From Liopterus haemorrhoidalis (taxonomy: Eukaryota; Arthropoda; Insecta; Coleoptera; Dytiscidae), in contig OZ020616.1 in the NCBI GenBank assembly GCA_963971575.1, positions 6,840,924 to 6,904,923 of the forward strand: DNA of 64,000 bases. Direction: 5' to 3'. Under the pieces are notes generated by a model. The model had not been told where the DNA came from, did not search any database, and saw only the letters and a list, made by a program, of their open reading frames with translations. The position numbers and the translations under genes are program-made. Of this stretch, positions 44,556-55,725 are shown in pieces (the stretch's first letter is position 1; every line of letters begins with the position of its first letter).

Positions 44556-44852
44556 TCAGGTCGTCAAGGATGAAATTTGTAGTTAATAATATTGCCAACT
44601 TTGATAGCTTATTATTTGACATTGGCTTAATATTTTACCGTTATGTTTTTTTGTGGAAAGTTACACATCTCGCTTGTTTCAAGAAATCATTGTATGCTCA
44701 AAAAAAAATATCAAAAACTTTTTAAAAAATTAACTTTGTTGAAAATCGAACGGTCGGAAATTCGCACTTTTATGAAGTATGAGTTCTTACGTGGAACTAC
44801 GGCATCGCAGACCGCGCGAAACATTAATAGTGTATTTGGCTCTAGTCTTACT
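44556..44852 (+). pseudogene. DD34D mariner, 5' fragment
   Basis: After TA, TCAGGTCGTCAAGGATGAAA is the terminal repeat seen at 53314-54431. The reading ERSEIRTFMKYEFLRGTTAS then QTARNINSVFGSS is the N-terminal helix-turn-helix. The usual initiator is ATC here, and the element stops at about 44852 where unrelated CTATAG-rich DNA begins. Confidence 0.8.
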
Positions 44853-44907
44853 ATAGTTTCGTATAGTCCCAAACTATTCGTATAGTTGAACTATACGCTA
44901 GTTTTTT

Positions 44908-45366
44908 ACCGACCGCCAACATATATAAGGGAGGTATTGTGATCATACCGATTTTGACGTTTCGAGATTTCGATGGATCTCCACGAATTGAGGTCCACTA
45001 CATAACGTTTTGACTGTTTTTAGCATGATGTCTGTCGGTCTATCTGTCTGTCCGTCCGTCCGTCTGTCTGTCCGTCCGTCCGTCCGTCTGTCTGTCTGTG
45101 TACACGTTCAGAGCAAATTCGGCTGAAAGGATTTTTATGAATCTTCATATTTAAGCTTCTGCCATCAATGGCACGAGTTGATCAACTTTTAGTAAAAATC
45201 GGTTGACTAAAAATGGCAGTTTACACGGTTTTAAAATTTTTGCAAATATTTCACAACAGAAAAATATTTCGAAACAAATTCTTGAACAAAAGTTGCTATA
45301 AAAGCAATAACTAACAACTTTTATTTGAGCTATTTTTTGATAAAACGAAAAAAAATTGAAAATTTT
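44908..45366 (-). repeat. Dispersed repeat 'AATCGGTTGAC' with (CTGT)n/(CCGT)n
   Basis: ACCGACCGCCAACATATATA, CATACCGATTTTGACGTTTC, a CTGT/CCGT-rich tract at about 45028-45100, GTGTACACGTTCAGAGCAAA and AAAATCGGTTGACTAAAAAT. The same blocks occur at 49742-49945 and, in the opposite orientation, at 58270-58830. Confidence 0.75.
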
Positions 45367-46681
45367 TTCCCTAATAGTTTTAGGTCATTACGGACCAAAC
45401 ATTAATTTTTTCTAGACAAAACAAGGTGTGAGAATTCCAAACATTTAAACCTCAAGTCTCTATCTCTTACCTTTTTTGAGATAAGATTTTTTTTAAATTC
45501 CATTAAAATCAAAATTTTCCTTAATAGTTTTAGGTCATTACGGACCAAACATTAATTTTTTTCTAAACAAAACAAGGTGTGAGAATTCAAAAAATTCAAA
45601 CCTGAAGTCTCTATTTCTTACCTTTTTTGAGATATGAATTTTTAGAATTACAAAAAGTTTCAAAATTTTCCCTAATAGTTTTAGGTCATTACGGACCAAA
45701 CATTATATTTTTCTAGACAAAACAAGGTGTGCGAATTCCAAAAATTCAAACCTTAAGTCTCTATTTCTTACCTTTTTTGAGATATGAATTTTTAAAATTA
45801 CAAAAAAAAATCAAAATTTTCCCTAATAGTTTTAGATCATTACGGACCAAACATTATATTTTTCTAGACAAAACAAGGTGTGAGAATTCCAAAAATTCAA
45901 ACCTCAAGTCTCTATTTCTTACCTTTTATGAGATATGAATTTTTTTAAATTCCAAAACAAATCAAAATTTTCAATAGTTTTAGGTCATTACGGACCAAAC
46001 ATTAATTTTTTCTAGATAAAATAAGATATGAGAATTCTAAAAATTTAAACCTCAAGTCTCTATTTTTTACCTTTTTTGAGATATGAATTTTTAAAATTAC
46101 AAAAAAAACAAAATTTTCAATAGTTTTAGGTCATTACGGACCAAACATTAATTTTTTCTAGACAAAATAAGATATCAGAATTCCAAAAATTCAAACCTCA
46201 AGTCTCTATTTCTTACCTTTTTTGAGATATGAATTTTTAGAATTACAAAAAGTTTCAAAATTTTCCCTAATAGTTTTAGGTCATTACGGACCAAACGTTA
46301 TATTTTTCTAGACAAAACAAGGTGTGAGAATTCCAAAAATTCAAACCTCAAGTCTCTATTTCTTACCTTTTTTGAGATATGAATTTTTAAAATTACAAAA
46401 AAATCAAAATTGTCAATAGGTTTAGGTCATTACGGACCAAACATTAATTTTTTCTAAACAAAACAAGGTGTGAGAATTCCAAAAATTCAAACCTCAAATC
46501 TCTATGTTTTACCTTTTTTGAGATATGAATTTTTGAAATTTACAAAATAAAATCAAAATTTTACCAGTTAGTTTTAGGTCATTACGGACCAAATATTACA
46601 GAAAAAACATCGTAAAACTAAATTTTTTAAAGATTTAAACCTTAGGTCTCTATTTCTTACCATTTTTGAGATATACTTTTT
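45367..46681 (+). repeat. Tandem array, nine units of about 149 bp
   Basis: TAGTTTTAGGTCATTACGGA appears nine times, near 45376, 45525, 45676, 45826, 45969, 46120, 46271, 46418 and 46571. Between them are CTAGACAAAACAAGGTGTGA, CAAACCTCAAGTCTCTATTT and CTTACCTTTTTTGAGATATG. Inner units are closely alike and the last is the most diverged. It grows directly out of the end of the dispersed repeat at 45366. Non-coding. Confidence 0.93.
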
Positions 46682-47214
46682 GATTTAATACCCAAATTTC
46701 CAAAAATAACTACACTTTCACGAGATCCAATATATTCAATGTTAAAATACGTACAAAAAATAACTTAGAATTTATAACAGACATTTTAATGTTATCTCGA
46801 TGTTTTGTTATTCACAAATGAATTAGTATGGGATTAAAAAAATAATTAATCCTTTTAAATAAGTTGATAAGGAAATTTTATTTTTATATCATTAGCAGGA
46901 ATTACGTAAACATTTACGCGACGAAACCTGCTTATCTGAAAAATATATAAACTGTGAATTTTCATAGTTTACAGGATTTCGTAGGCAGGGCTGATATTAA
47001 AAATATTTGAGAAGATAACATTCAAAATATGATTTATCACAGTAATACAGTTTTGAAATTATTGTAGAAAACATTACAAACCAATTTGCAACCAGTTTGG
47101 AACCTAATTTTACGACCTACTTATTTTTAAGGTCCCAAACAATTAATTCAATTATGTTATTAAAATTTTAAAGCGCTAAATTACGAAAAATCGATATTTA
47201 AATTTGACAAAAAT
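46682..47214. other. AT-rich spacer, nothing recognised
   Basis: No coding structure. CTGTGAATTTTCATAGTTTA near 46957 weakly resembles the 5' end of the dispersed repeat. Confidence 0.35.
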
Positions 47215-47300
47215 CATCAAAGTCAGTAACACACCATAAAAGTAACCAAAATAACCAGATCTAGTGTGTTCTTACAAAAGTGAACAGCTTATAGTTTAAT
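47215..47300 (+). mobile_element. CCCAGC-element internal fragment
   Basis: CAAAGTCAGTAACACACCAT, AACCAAAATAACCAGATCTA and GTTCTTACAAAAGTGAACAG match the interior of copies 1 and 2 (near 26830-26905). No ends are present. Confidence 0.7.
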
Positions 47301-47640
47301 TAACATAACCTATTATTTTGTCCAAACAGACCTTTTCTTTCTTTTTGCTTCTTTTTTTTCACAAACATTTCAACCAATAATTGATGTACGCTCAAAATTA
47401 AACTATAGCAACCCTACAAATATACTATACATCTAGTTTTGATTCCCCCTCGTGTGGCCCACCTGTATAGTAATATTTCTGTATAGCGTATAGTTCGACT
47501 ATAAGATAGTAAAATTTTGCGTATAGCTGACTATAACTAGAGCTCATGTAAACATATATACTAGTTTACCATACTTATAGTAAAAACTATAAGCTAGTTT
47601 TCTATCCCGTGTGTACGTAGCTTTAGAAGACTACCAAAAG
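47301..47640. repeat. CTATAG-rich tract
   Basis: ACTATA, CTATAG and GTATAG motifs occur more than ten times. A similar tract lies at 44853-44900, so these may be the two subterminal zones of one element spanning 44853-47640, but I could not define terminal repeats. Confidence 0.4.
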
Positions 47641-48472
47641 ACACAGTTCGTATTTTCCGTATCAAGTGCCAAGTTGTCTTGCCACGGTTCTGGAGTTAAT
47701 TACACCATTATTCCATAGGGATATTTTTTTGTTATAAAATTCAATTGAAAAACAATATCTTACACCTGAATACAAGTTAATATACCTACATATAAATTCG
47801 ATATATCATAACTCCCTAAACAACAGATATTATAAGTGGTGTGGTATCAGTTAATCCTCCAGTGGCCCCCAAACTTTTTAATTTCTTTCGATATCGACTC
47901 CAGGAGTTGTTTGCGGTAGCAAATGTTTTTATCTTGTCATAAACAGTACAGTGGCTCAATTCAATACATCTCAACGGGCTTTAGTATTTATTCTGAAGAA
48001 CGAACTGGTCGGATATGGCGGTTATCTGACTTGGTGTTTGAGAGCAAGTTAGAGTACCCCTGGGGTGTACTCCTCTTAGCAGTTTGTTTCATATTTATGG
48101 CCGATTAAAAGAGTGCTGTGAAATTTTAATATTACTTTGAAAATGATCTTTAGGTTACTTAAAAATTGTAAAGTTTTGTATTTTTATATATGGGTGTTAA
48201 AGGTTATCTTCAAGAAAACAGGTAATGGATAAGGTGGATTAAACAAAGCGCAAGCTAAGGAATAAACATCAATTTTAGTCACCAGAGAGTATATGCAAAT
48301 AATTTTACAATTATGATGAAGACTATTAAAGAAGTAGCGTGGGATAACTACGAAAAGTGAACAAACTCAAACTTTACGATTTTGGGATTTTTTGACCGTC
48401 AATCCAAATTAGCACATTTATAATAGGAAAAATTTAGACCTTCAAATTTAACTGGTAGATCTTTAAATAAAA
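47641..48472. other. Spacer, nothing firm
   Basis: CCAGTGGCCCCCAAACTTTT near 47861 resembles one hAT end, but no partner end was found. No gene recognised. Confidence 0.35.
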
Positions 48473-49225
48473 CGAGGGTCACCTTATATGCTTTTACAAA
48501 CGACCACTAGATGACAATATTGAAATGTGTCATTACTCTTTTCGTAAAATTTGACATTTTTTATTGTGAAATCAGTGGCAGCTTATAAATTGACCGAGCA
48601 GTTTGTTAATAGTGAGCGTTAAAAAAAACAAGTTTGTGAAAAAATGGATATTACTCGTGAAGGTTTTCGTTGGTTGATTTTTTACGATTTTAGTAAAGGC
48701 CTAACTAAACAACACTGCATAGATTCGCTTTCTTCAACTTCTGGTAATGAAGCACCATCAGAAAAGACTATTTATAATTGGTTTGAATTTCGCCGTGGTC
48801 GTGCGATCATCAGTGATGAATCTCGTGAAGGTCGAAAAACCGGTTGTGATTCAAAAAACATCGATGCTGTGCGCAAAATGATTGAAGAAGATCGGTATGT
48901 GACTTACCATGAGATAGAGGCATCCTTTGGCACATCGCAGACCGCAATACATTCGATTTTGTTAAAACATTTAGCTGTGATAAAGATCTGTTCCCGATGG
49001 ATTCCGCATAGTTTGACCGAAGCTCAAAAAAAGGATTGTGTTGATTGGTGTAAGAGAATAAGCTAAAAAAAAATCAACCTAGGCACTGCAAAATCTGTAT
49101 ACAACATCGCTACAAATCACGATACTTAGGAAAAAGATCGGCATGTGACTTACCGTGAGATAGAGGCATCCTTTGGTGTATCGCAGCATGCAATACATTT
49201 GATTTTGCATGAAAATTTAACAAAA
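48473..49225 (+). pseudogene. DD34D mariner, N-terminal half with a duplicated segment
   Basis: CGAGGGTCACCTTATATG marks the transposon 5' end. The reading at 48644-49066 starts MDITREGFRWLIFYDFSKGL and passes through GNEAPSEKTIYNWFEFRRG (helix-turn-helix 1), RYVTYHEIEASFGTSQTAIH (helix-turn-helix 2) and WIPHSLTEAQKKDCVDWC (linker). About 140 of 345 residues are open. After a stop, normal family sequence runs on to about 49134. A displaced second copy of 48889-48967 then follows, and the element breaks off. The catalytic domain is absent. Confidence 0.82.
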
Positions 49226-49227
49226 TA

Positions 49228-49741
49228 ACCTACGATTACCATATTGACAATATAGTGTTGCTTAGAGATAGTCAAGTAAAAGACTTAGGTGTACTATTTA
49301 GACACGATTTTAATTTTAGTGACCCCATAGACAATATAGTGAATAGTGCCCTAAAAACTTTAGGATTTATTCTAAGAGACAGTGGCAGTTTTAAGATATT
49401 TACAACTTAGTTACAGTACTGTGCACTAGTTCGCCCTAAATTAGAGTACGCGAATACAATCTGGAGCCCAAAAACAATATCTCACAAAAATCAAATAGAA
49501 AAAGTACAAAAGAGATTTGTAAGAAACCTGACCCTGAAATTAACCGGAACATATCCCTTTCGTATCTCTTATGCAAACATGTTAAAAAAACCTAGCTCTC
49601 AATAATAGCAAGAAATTTCAAACATAGAATGGAGACGCGACATCCACACTTAGAATTTCGCGTTTAAATTATCTTATAATAAACAAGATGCCCCAGAACT
49701 TCGAGTCCCGGACATAAGATTAAGAATTAAAAATGACCACT
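49228..49741 (+). pseudogene. LINE reverse-transcriptase C-terminal fragment
   Basis: The reading VKDLGVLFRHDFNFSDPID, SALKTLGFILRD, RPKLEYANTIWSP and HKNQIEKVQKRFVRNLTLK matches the region after the YADD box in jockey-like reverse transcriptases. Then come scraps such as APELRVPDIRLR. One internal stop and a frame change occur. It is closely comparable to the LINE at 50963-52312. Confidence 0.78.
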
Positions 49742-49822
49742 TTTTACCGACCGCCAACATATATAAGGGAGGTATTGTGATCATACCGATTTTGACATTT
49801 CGGTCTGTCGGTCTGTCTGTCC

Positions 49823-49896
<74 letters not shown>

Positions 49897-49945
49897 GTAC
49901 ACGTGCAGAGCAAATTCGGCTGAAAGAATTTTTATGAAATTTTGG
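49742..49945 (-). repeat. Dispersed repeat 'AATCGGTTGAC' fragment with (CTGT)n
   Basis: ACCGACCGCCAACATATATA, CATACCGATTTTGACATTTC, then a (CTGT)n tract of about 90 bases (49805-49895) and GTGTACACGTGCAGAGCAAA. It interrupts the LINE on its left. Confidence 0.8.
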
Positions 49946-50524
49946 TGAAATATGTTAGATTTAGAATTTTTTAAATATATTACAATAGAAGATAAAGTAG
50001 ACAATCTCAGTAAAAGGTTGATTACTGAGAGCATACATATAATTCAGAACCCTAAATTAGTTAACTTTAAAACCGACTGTGATAATATAAGCGCCATCTA
50101 TTGTAATATATTAAAAAAATTCTAAATTTAACATATTTCAGCTAATAATCAAATTCTAATTTATTAATAGATAGCGTTACTTACTTGTTTCAACCATCTC
50201 AAACCCTTTTTCAAATTCATACGTGGCTTATTCATATGCTAATCTCTGAGTTCCATAACCGGACAATATGATGTGTTCTCTATTAATTTTAAAATTGTTA
50301 TTTTATATTGTGACTATTAACTAAGGTAATGTAAATTTAACATTGTTTTTTATTCGTTAACTCATATTTGATATGTTTTTATTATTTATTAATTATTTTA
50401 TGTTATATTTTAAATTCCGACAATTTTGTAAAGCTTATTTTAACTACTTGACTTGTTAAATTTGAATCATAATTTTATACATGTAAACTTACCAATTTAA
50501 TAATTTTATATTTCTATATATCTT
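49946..50524. other. AT-rich spacer, nothing recognised
   Basis: No coding or repeat structure recognised, apart from TGAAATATGTTAGATTTAGA near 49945 with a partly inverted echo near 50120. Confidence 0.4.
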
Positions 50525-50575
50525 TGTAGCTCTGATGAAGATTTAAATTAAATCGAAACGTTAGCGAAGTTAATA
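50525..50575 (+). ncRNA. Hammerhead-like motif, copy A
   Basis: TTGTAGCT, CTGATGA, A, GATTT, loop, AAATC, GAAAC. Core and stem II are kept, but no stem I partner or clear NUH site follows. The same DNA family occurs at 61415-61460. Confidence 0.45.
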
Positions 50576-50639
50576 AATTTGTTTTTATTTTCTGACTGGT
50601 CCGAATCCCATTACCTTCAACTATAATCAGAATCTATGT

Positions 50640-50910
50640 CACCACTGAACAAAATGCTCACTAGTAAATAAGCAAGTCTCTGATAGAGAAGTAGATATCC
50701 TTTACTACAATTATAAAAAGTTTGTTAATATAAAAATAATTTAGACTAGTAATATTGTATCTTATTGTACGTTTGCTTATATTGTGTTTTATTCTTTATT
50801 TTATTCATTATTAGTATTTCTATATTATTGTTCTTATAATTGTATTGTATTTTTTCCACAGTACTATGTAACTGGACTTGTGCACTACTGCACAAATCTG
50901 TATAGATACT

Positions 50911-50962
<52 letters not shown>
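50640..50962 (+). repeat. LINE 3' end with (AAAT)n tail
   Basis: A T-rich 3' UTR-like stretch ends GCACTACTGCACAAATCTGT and runs into (AAAT)n at 50912-50962. It faces the (ATTT)n tail of the next LINE with no DNA between them. Confidence 0.6.
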
Positions 50963-50964
<2 letters not shown>

Positions 50965-50966
50965 AT

Positions 50967-50998
<32 letters not shown>

Positions 50999-52312
50999 AG
51001 GCTGCGCAACAGAACAATCCCTGGAGTGGGATGCTCCAATAACAGCGCAACGCAGCAAAAAATACAAAAAAAATTAACAATTTTGATTGTGCCTTACATA
51101 CTAACTTAACTTAAAACAATATTTTCTATAAGTATTGCTCGACATTTCCTTTTAAATGATATTAAGCTACAACTAAATATGTTTACATGCTGGCTGAATT
51201 TATTTGTGAGATTTAAGATTCTATGAATGGGTGAATTAAGATTAGAATTTGAGTGACTAGTGGGAATATTAAACAACATCGGATTTCTGGTTGAATATTG
51301 ACTGAAGTTAAATTTTAGAAAAGTTAGAAAAGGTTGAGTGTCTATTGCGCTGTTAAGAAGTTTATGAGTGAATGATAAATCCAATATAATTCGTCTATGG
51401 GAAAGACTTGTAATTTTGTAAAATTTAAGGTTAAATTCATAGGATTTATAATAATTACAACGATTATATCTATAATTTAGTTTGTTAACAAATTTTTTTT
51501 TGAACACTTTCTATATGGTCAACATAAATATTATATTGAGGGCTCCATATTGTACTGGCATATTCCAGATGACTTTTGACTAAACTGTTATATAGTACTA
51601 TTAAAGTTGAAGGGGAATTGAAGTCTCTAGAAACTCTAAAAATAAATCCTAAATTCTTTAGAGATTTTTGCACCATATTATAAATATGATCGCCAAAAAT
51701 TAATTTAGAATCTAGTAAAATACCTAAATCTTTGATTACACTAACCTGCTTTAATTTAGTATCATGTAAACGAAAGTCGAATGTAAAAAGATTTGAAGTA
51801 CGATTTCTGCTGAAGTTAATAGTTTTACATTTATCTATGTTCAGTGATATCTTGTTGACAACGCAGTATTCACTCAACCTATCGAGGTCCATCTGAAGCT
51901 CTAAACAGTCGTCTCTACTTGTAATGCATTTATATATTTTTAAATCATCAGCGTACAACAGGTATTTAGAATGGTGAAAACAGTTGTTTATATCATTAAT
52001 AAATATTGAAAAAAGTAATGGGCCAATATGAGAGCCCTGTGGTACTCCCGTGGTTACAGGTACTGCTGATGATTTATAATTATTTATCGCGACGAATTGA
52101 CTTCTGTTGTTCAGATAAGATTCTAACCAACGTAACAAGTTACCGCAGATACCGAATTTCTCAAGCTTCGCCAAAAGCGTGGGATGATGGACCTTATCAA
52201 ATGCTTTCGAAAAGTCCGTATATACAGCGGAAACTTGCTGTCGGCGATCAAGTGAATCATTGATGTATTGTACATAAGGTACTAAGTTTGTAAGAACAGA
52301 TCTGCCGCGAAA
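50963..52312 (-). pseudogene. Jockey-like reverse transcriptase with 3' tail
   Basis: Minus strand from 52312: VSAVYTDFSKAFDKVHHPTL (first RT aspartate), GVPQGSHIGPLLFSIFINDI, KYLLYADDLKIYK (catalytic YADD), LSLNIDKC-like motif, VIKDLGILLDSKLIF, SHLEYASTIWSPQYN. A frameshift follows VQKK near 51500, after which the C-terminus continues to about 51106 in another frame. The 3' UTR ends in (AAAT)n (50963-50996, minus-strand sense). The 5' end is cut by a long (AAAT)n microsatellite. Endonuclease and ORF1 are missing. Confidence 0.88.
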
Positions 52313-52313
52313 A

Positions 52314-52453
<140 letters not shown>

Positions 52454-53313
52454 TAGCTAGACCCTCACATAACAAAATAAATTTTTGTTATCCTTTATAA
52501 TTAAACGATACCACATTACATAATTTTTATTCTAAAAAATACTCTATTATGTATTAATACTACGTTTTGAAACAAAAAATTACAATTTTAATGAGACTTC
52601 TGTTAACATTTACAAACAGAAATTTAAAATGGATGATGTTTTGAACAAAATATTTCATTAATTAGTGTTCTTAATAAAGCATTCAAAAGTTGTTTTTAGT
52701 TTGAAATTTTTTACAATTTTGGTTTTTGCGTTTGATACTGCTTTGTTTTTTGCTCGTAAAAAACTCGTAAATTTATTAAGTTAAAATTGAAATATACCTA
52801 TTACATTAAATATTTCAAAGTAATTTGATATTCAAACGTATTGATTTCATTTTTAATGTATTTTTGGTGAAAACATAATTTTTCGTAACCCTTTTAAATA
52901 TAGGTTCATAAAAAGTTGAAAATCAAAAACTTTCTCCATTTCCCAGAGCATAAAGAAAAGCTACAATGCCATCTTAACTCAGTTGTCGCAAAGAGGGAGG
53001 AGAGAACATCTTCTTCACGTCGCTACCAGTTTGTTTTCCATCATTTTTATGTTGTCACCCCACAATTTTCGCCCGGTCAGAGAAGGCCTTCATAGACTGA
53101 TTGTTATTCTAAGGGCGTCACAACTTGCTGAAAATTTATTATTCTAGAAATATAAAGTTTGTCTATAGACATTTGAGGTTATGTTTGGTATTTTATTATA
53201 AATAAATTGGAATATTTAAAGAAAAAGCACACAGGCATACAATATTTTGGACAATTAATTTTTTTGACGCTTTTTTGAGTTCATGGCTAAATTATGGCTA
53301 ATAATTTATAATA
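52454..53313. other. AT-rich spacer, nothing recognised
   Basis: No coding or repeat structure recognised. Confidence 0.4.
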
Positions 53314-53387
53314 TTAGATCGTTAAGGATGAAATTTGTAGAAAAAAAGGCAAAGTAGGTTGATAAGTTACAAATATAAGGAATTATT

Positions 53388-54236
53388 TTATTCATCAAAG
53401 TATGCACCCATATTGTCTATACACTTTTGCCATTTAAGCGGCAGGGCCAACGTGGTGGCCGAACGCACTTAGTCGTGCGGTTTGTACTGGTGGAAACCCA
53501 GTACGATTGTCCGGTCTGTGGTTCGAGCCTGCTTCGTTGGTGATATTATTCGGGCGAGAATAATATGTTTACATTACTCTCATTTTCACAATCATTCACC
53601 CTTCATCCAGGTGTAGGAGCTCGCCCCCTGGCATCGGCGATTAGCCTCGTTGCAGAAATAAAGGCCGATGTAAAATAAATAATATAATAATAAAAAACAT
53701 TTAAGCGGCAGGTTGTTCAGCCCGGTAGTATAAAACCCTGGCAGACGAGAGTCAATGAATTCCTCGAAGGCCAGTCTTACAGCATTATTGGAATCACACT
53801 TATTAAAAAGTTGTCCAAATTACGCAAAAAGCGTTAGTCAGTGGGGGCTAGGTCTGGTAAGTATGGAGGATGATAAAAAAGTTCCAACTCCAATTCCTGT
53901 AGTTTTGCCACAGTCATTTGTGCAGTGTGTGGTCTAGCGTTATCATGCAATAAGATAGGACTCGATTTGTTGACCAATCTAGGCTGTTTTTCTTTAAGTT
54001 TTTGCATCATTTCTTCCAGTTAGTTGCAGTATATTTCTGCTGTGATCGTGAGCCAGGTTTTTTTTTTTTTGTTTGGTTTTTAAGTTACCTGTACGAAATT
54101 TGGCGAACCAATTTGATATTGTATGCTGCGTAGTAACACTGGAGCCAAATACACTATTGTTTTGCGCGGTCTGCGATGCCGTAGTTCCACGTAAGAACTC
54201 ATACTTCTTAATAGTGCGAATTTCCAAAAGTTCCAT
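53388..54236 (-). pseudogene. DD34D mariner transposase, internally deleted
   Basis: Starts MELLEIRTIKKYEFLRGTTA (helix-turn-helix), then TTQHTISNWFAKFRTGNL. The middle (second helix-turn-helix, WVPH linker and first catalytic aspartate) is missing. The rest gives LHDNARPHTAQMTVAKLQ (second aspartate) and YLPDLAPTD (third aspartate, 34 residues later) followed at once by a TAA. It continues LAFEEFIDSRLPGFY, then the SINE, then LPLKWQKCIDNMGAYFDE at the C-terminus, stop near 53388. Deleted and interrupted, so inactive. Confidence 0.85.
53446..53697 (+). repeat. tRNA-derived SINE with 15-bp target duplication
   Basis: Perfect duplications CATTTAAGCGGCAGG lie at 53431-53445 and 53698-53712. The head has TGGTGGCCGAACGC (A-box region) and GGTTCGAGCCTGC (B box). 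The body contains GGTGTAGGAGCTCGCCCCCT and GCGATTAGCCTCGTTGCAGA, and the tail is (AAT)n/A-rich. It is a different family from the SINEs at 711 and 4203. The clean duplication marks LINE-mediated target-primed insertion, probably recent. Confidence 0.93.
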
Positions 54237-54431
54237 TTTCAACAAAAATATTTTTTTTAAAAAGTTTTTGATATTTTTAGAGCTTACAATAATTTCTTTA
54301 AACAGGCGAGATGTGTAACTTTCCAAAAAAAAAAAAAAAAACAGAACGTTAAAATATTAAGCCAACGTCAAATAATAAGCTGTTAAAGTTGGCAATAATA
54401 TTAATTACAAATTTCATCCCTGACGACCTGA

Positions 54432-55687
54432 TAATTGTGAGAAACACGTTTCTGAAATTAGAAAATAAAGCCTTTTTTTCAATATATTTCTTCTTAATCT
54501 AACAAAGATACCACTCTCGGGCAGTTCAGAGAATGGTTGCAAATACGTTCACGGTACGTAGATATCAAACAAGCATTACCTTACGCGTTCGATTACAGGA
54601 TCGGTTCGCTAATGAGACCTAGCTTAAAATTGGACATCGATTTCAAAACTCAAAATACCTGTAAGGAATATCAACTCTCGTAAAGAAAATCCATAGAAAG
54701 AAAGATTATATTGTAATTTTTCTCTCTCTTCCTCCCCCTCTCTCTCTTATACCTCTTCATTCCCCCTCTCTCTCCTGAGCACTGTCTATTCTCCTTTTAG
54801 CTTCATCCTTACAAATCCTTCATCATGCACTAGGATTTGGACAAAATAATTTCTTGTTATCTGTTTGTAGGTTATCTAACAAATATGAGCATTTGTTTTT
54901 GTCAGTAATTCAATTTTTATCAAACTCGAAATACGTCCTACTTTTCCCTTTACCTCTAAAATAAAAACCCTTCAGAAAATCAAACAAAATCACGGATATC
55001 AGTACACAATGTTCACATATCATCGAAAGAAATCTAGTGATTCTACGGGTACGGACAATCTTAACTACGCCAGTGACGTACAAAATAAATCCAATAAATC
55101 TTTAAATCAGGTGTTCTTTTTAAACATACAATTATTGTCTGATGTATCAAGATAAGCTTAGAGTAAAATAACAGATATTGTGCAATCTCTTGAGAAGATT
55201 AATTCTTTCTATACTTGTACACATCATTGGAACACGACGACGTTTTTTTTTTTTCATTATTCCATAACTCAACAACTAAGGGGAGGCAAAGTAATAGTAA
55301 TGGAGGTCCCATTTTGGTTCATTTCGAGAAACAAACTGTTTTATTAGATTCGCTGTATTAAATTACATATCACTCATTTTGAAATTCTTATTTAGCAGTG
55401 CCCGGAAAAGAGATATCATTTGCTTCACCTTTACATTTAACAGATTTTTATTTCTAGTTAGTACTAACACAAGTAGCCAGTTTTTTTTTTTTTTTTTTAT
55501 CTGACTTTTATTAACTTTGATCACACAAATAATACAACATACCTTACAATATATATAGGAGATTAGTAATTTAACGTCCAATTTTGAATGTAGGTAGAAA
55601 TAGGAAATAATCTATGTTTAACTAACATAGGTAAATTTTCTTTATTGATTGTATAAGATTGTTTTCTATTATGATGTTATTGTTATA
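54432..55687. other. Spacer with CT-rich patch
   Basis: No gene recognised. CT-rich simple sequence at about 54718-54775 (TCTCTCTTCCTCCCCCTCTC) and a poly-T run at 55480-55498. Confidence 0.45.
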
Positions 55688-55725
55688 GCACCTGAAGAAG
55701 CCAACAATGTTGGCGAAACGTTGTG
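55688..55725 (+). ncRNA. Hammerhead-like motif, copy B
   Basis: C, CTGAAGA, A, GCCAAC, loop AAT, GTTGGC, GAAAC. Core and a perfect 6-bp stem II are present. Stem I pairing and a cleavage site are not evident. Confidence 0.45.

Larger units (their letters stand above)
53314..54431 (-). mobile_element. DD34D mariner containing a SINE
   Basis: TA, then TTAGATCGTTAAGGATGAAA on the left. The right end reversed reads TCAGGTCGTCAGGGATGAAA with TA outside (54432-54433). Removing the 252-bp SINE and one duplication leaves about 850 bases, so part of the interior is also deleted. A 5' fragment of the same family is at 44556. Confidence 0.9.

Noticed and set aside
45367..46681. Regularly spaced repeats that might suggest a CRISPR array
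   Set aside because: The whole 149-bp unit is repeated without unique spacers, and the context is a eukaryotic repeat; it is an ordinary tandem array.
47861..48140. hAT MITE starting CAGTGGCCCCCAAAC
   Set aside because: No matching right end or 8-bp duplication could be found.
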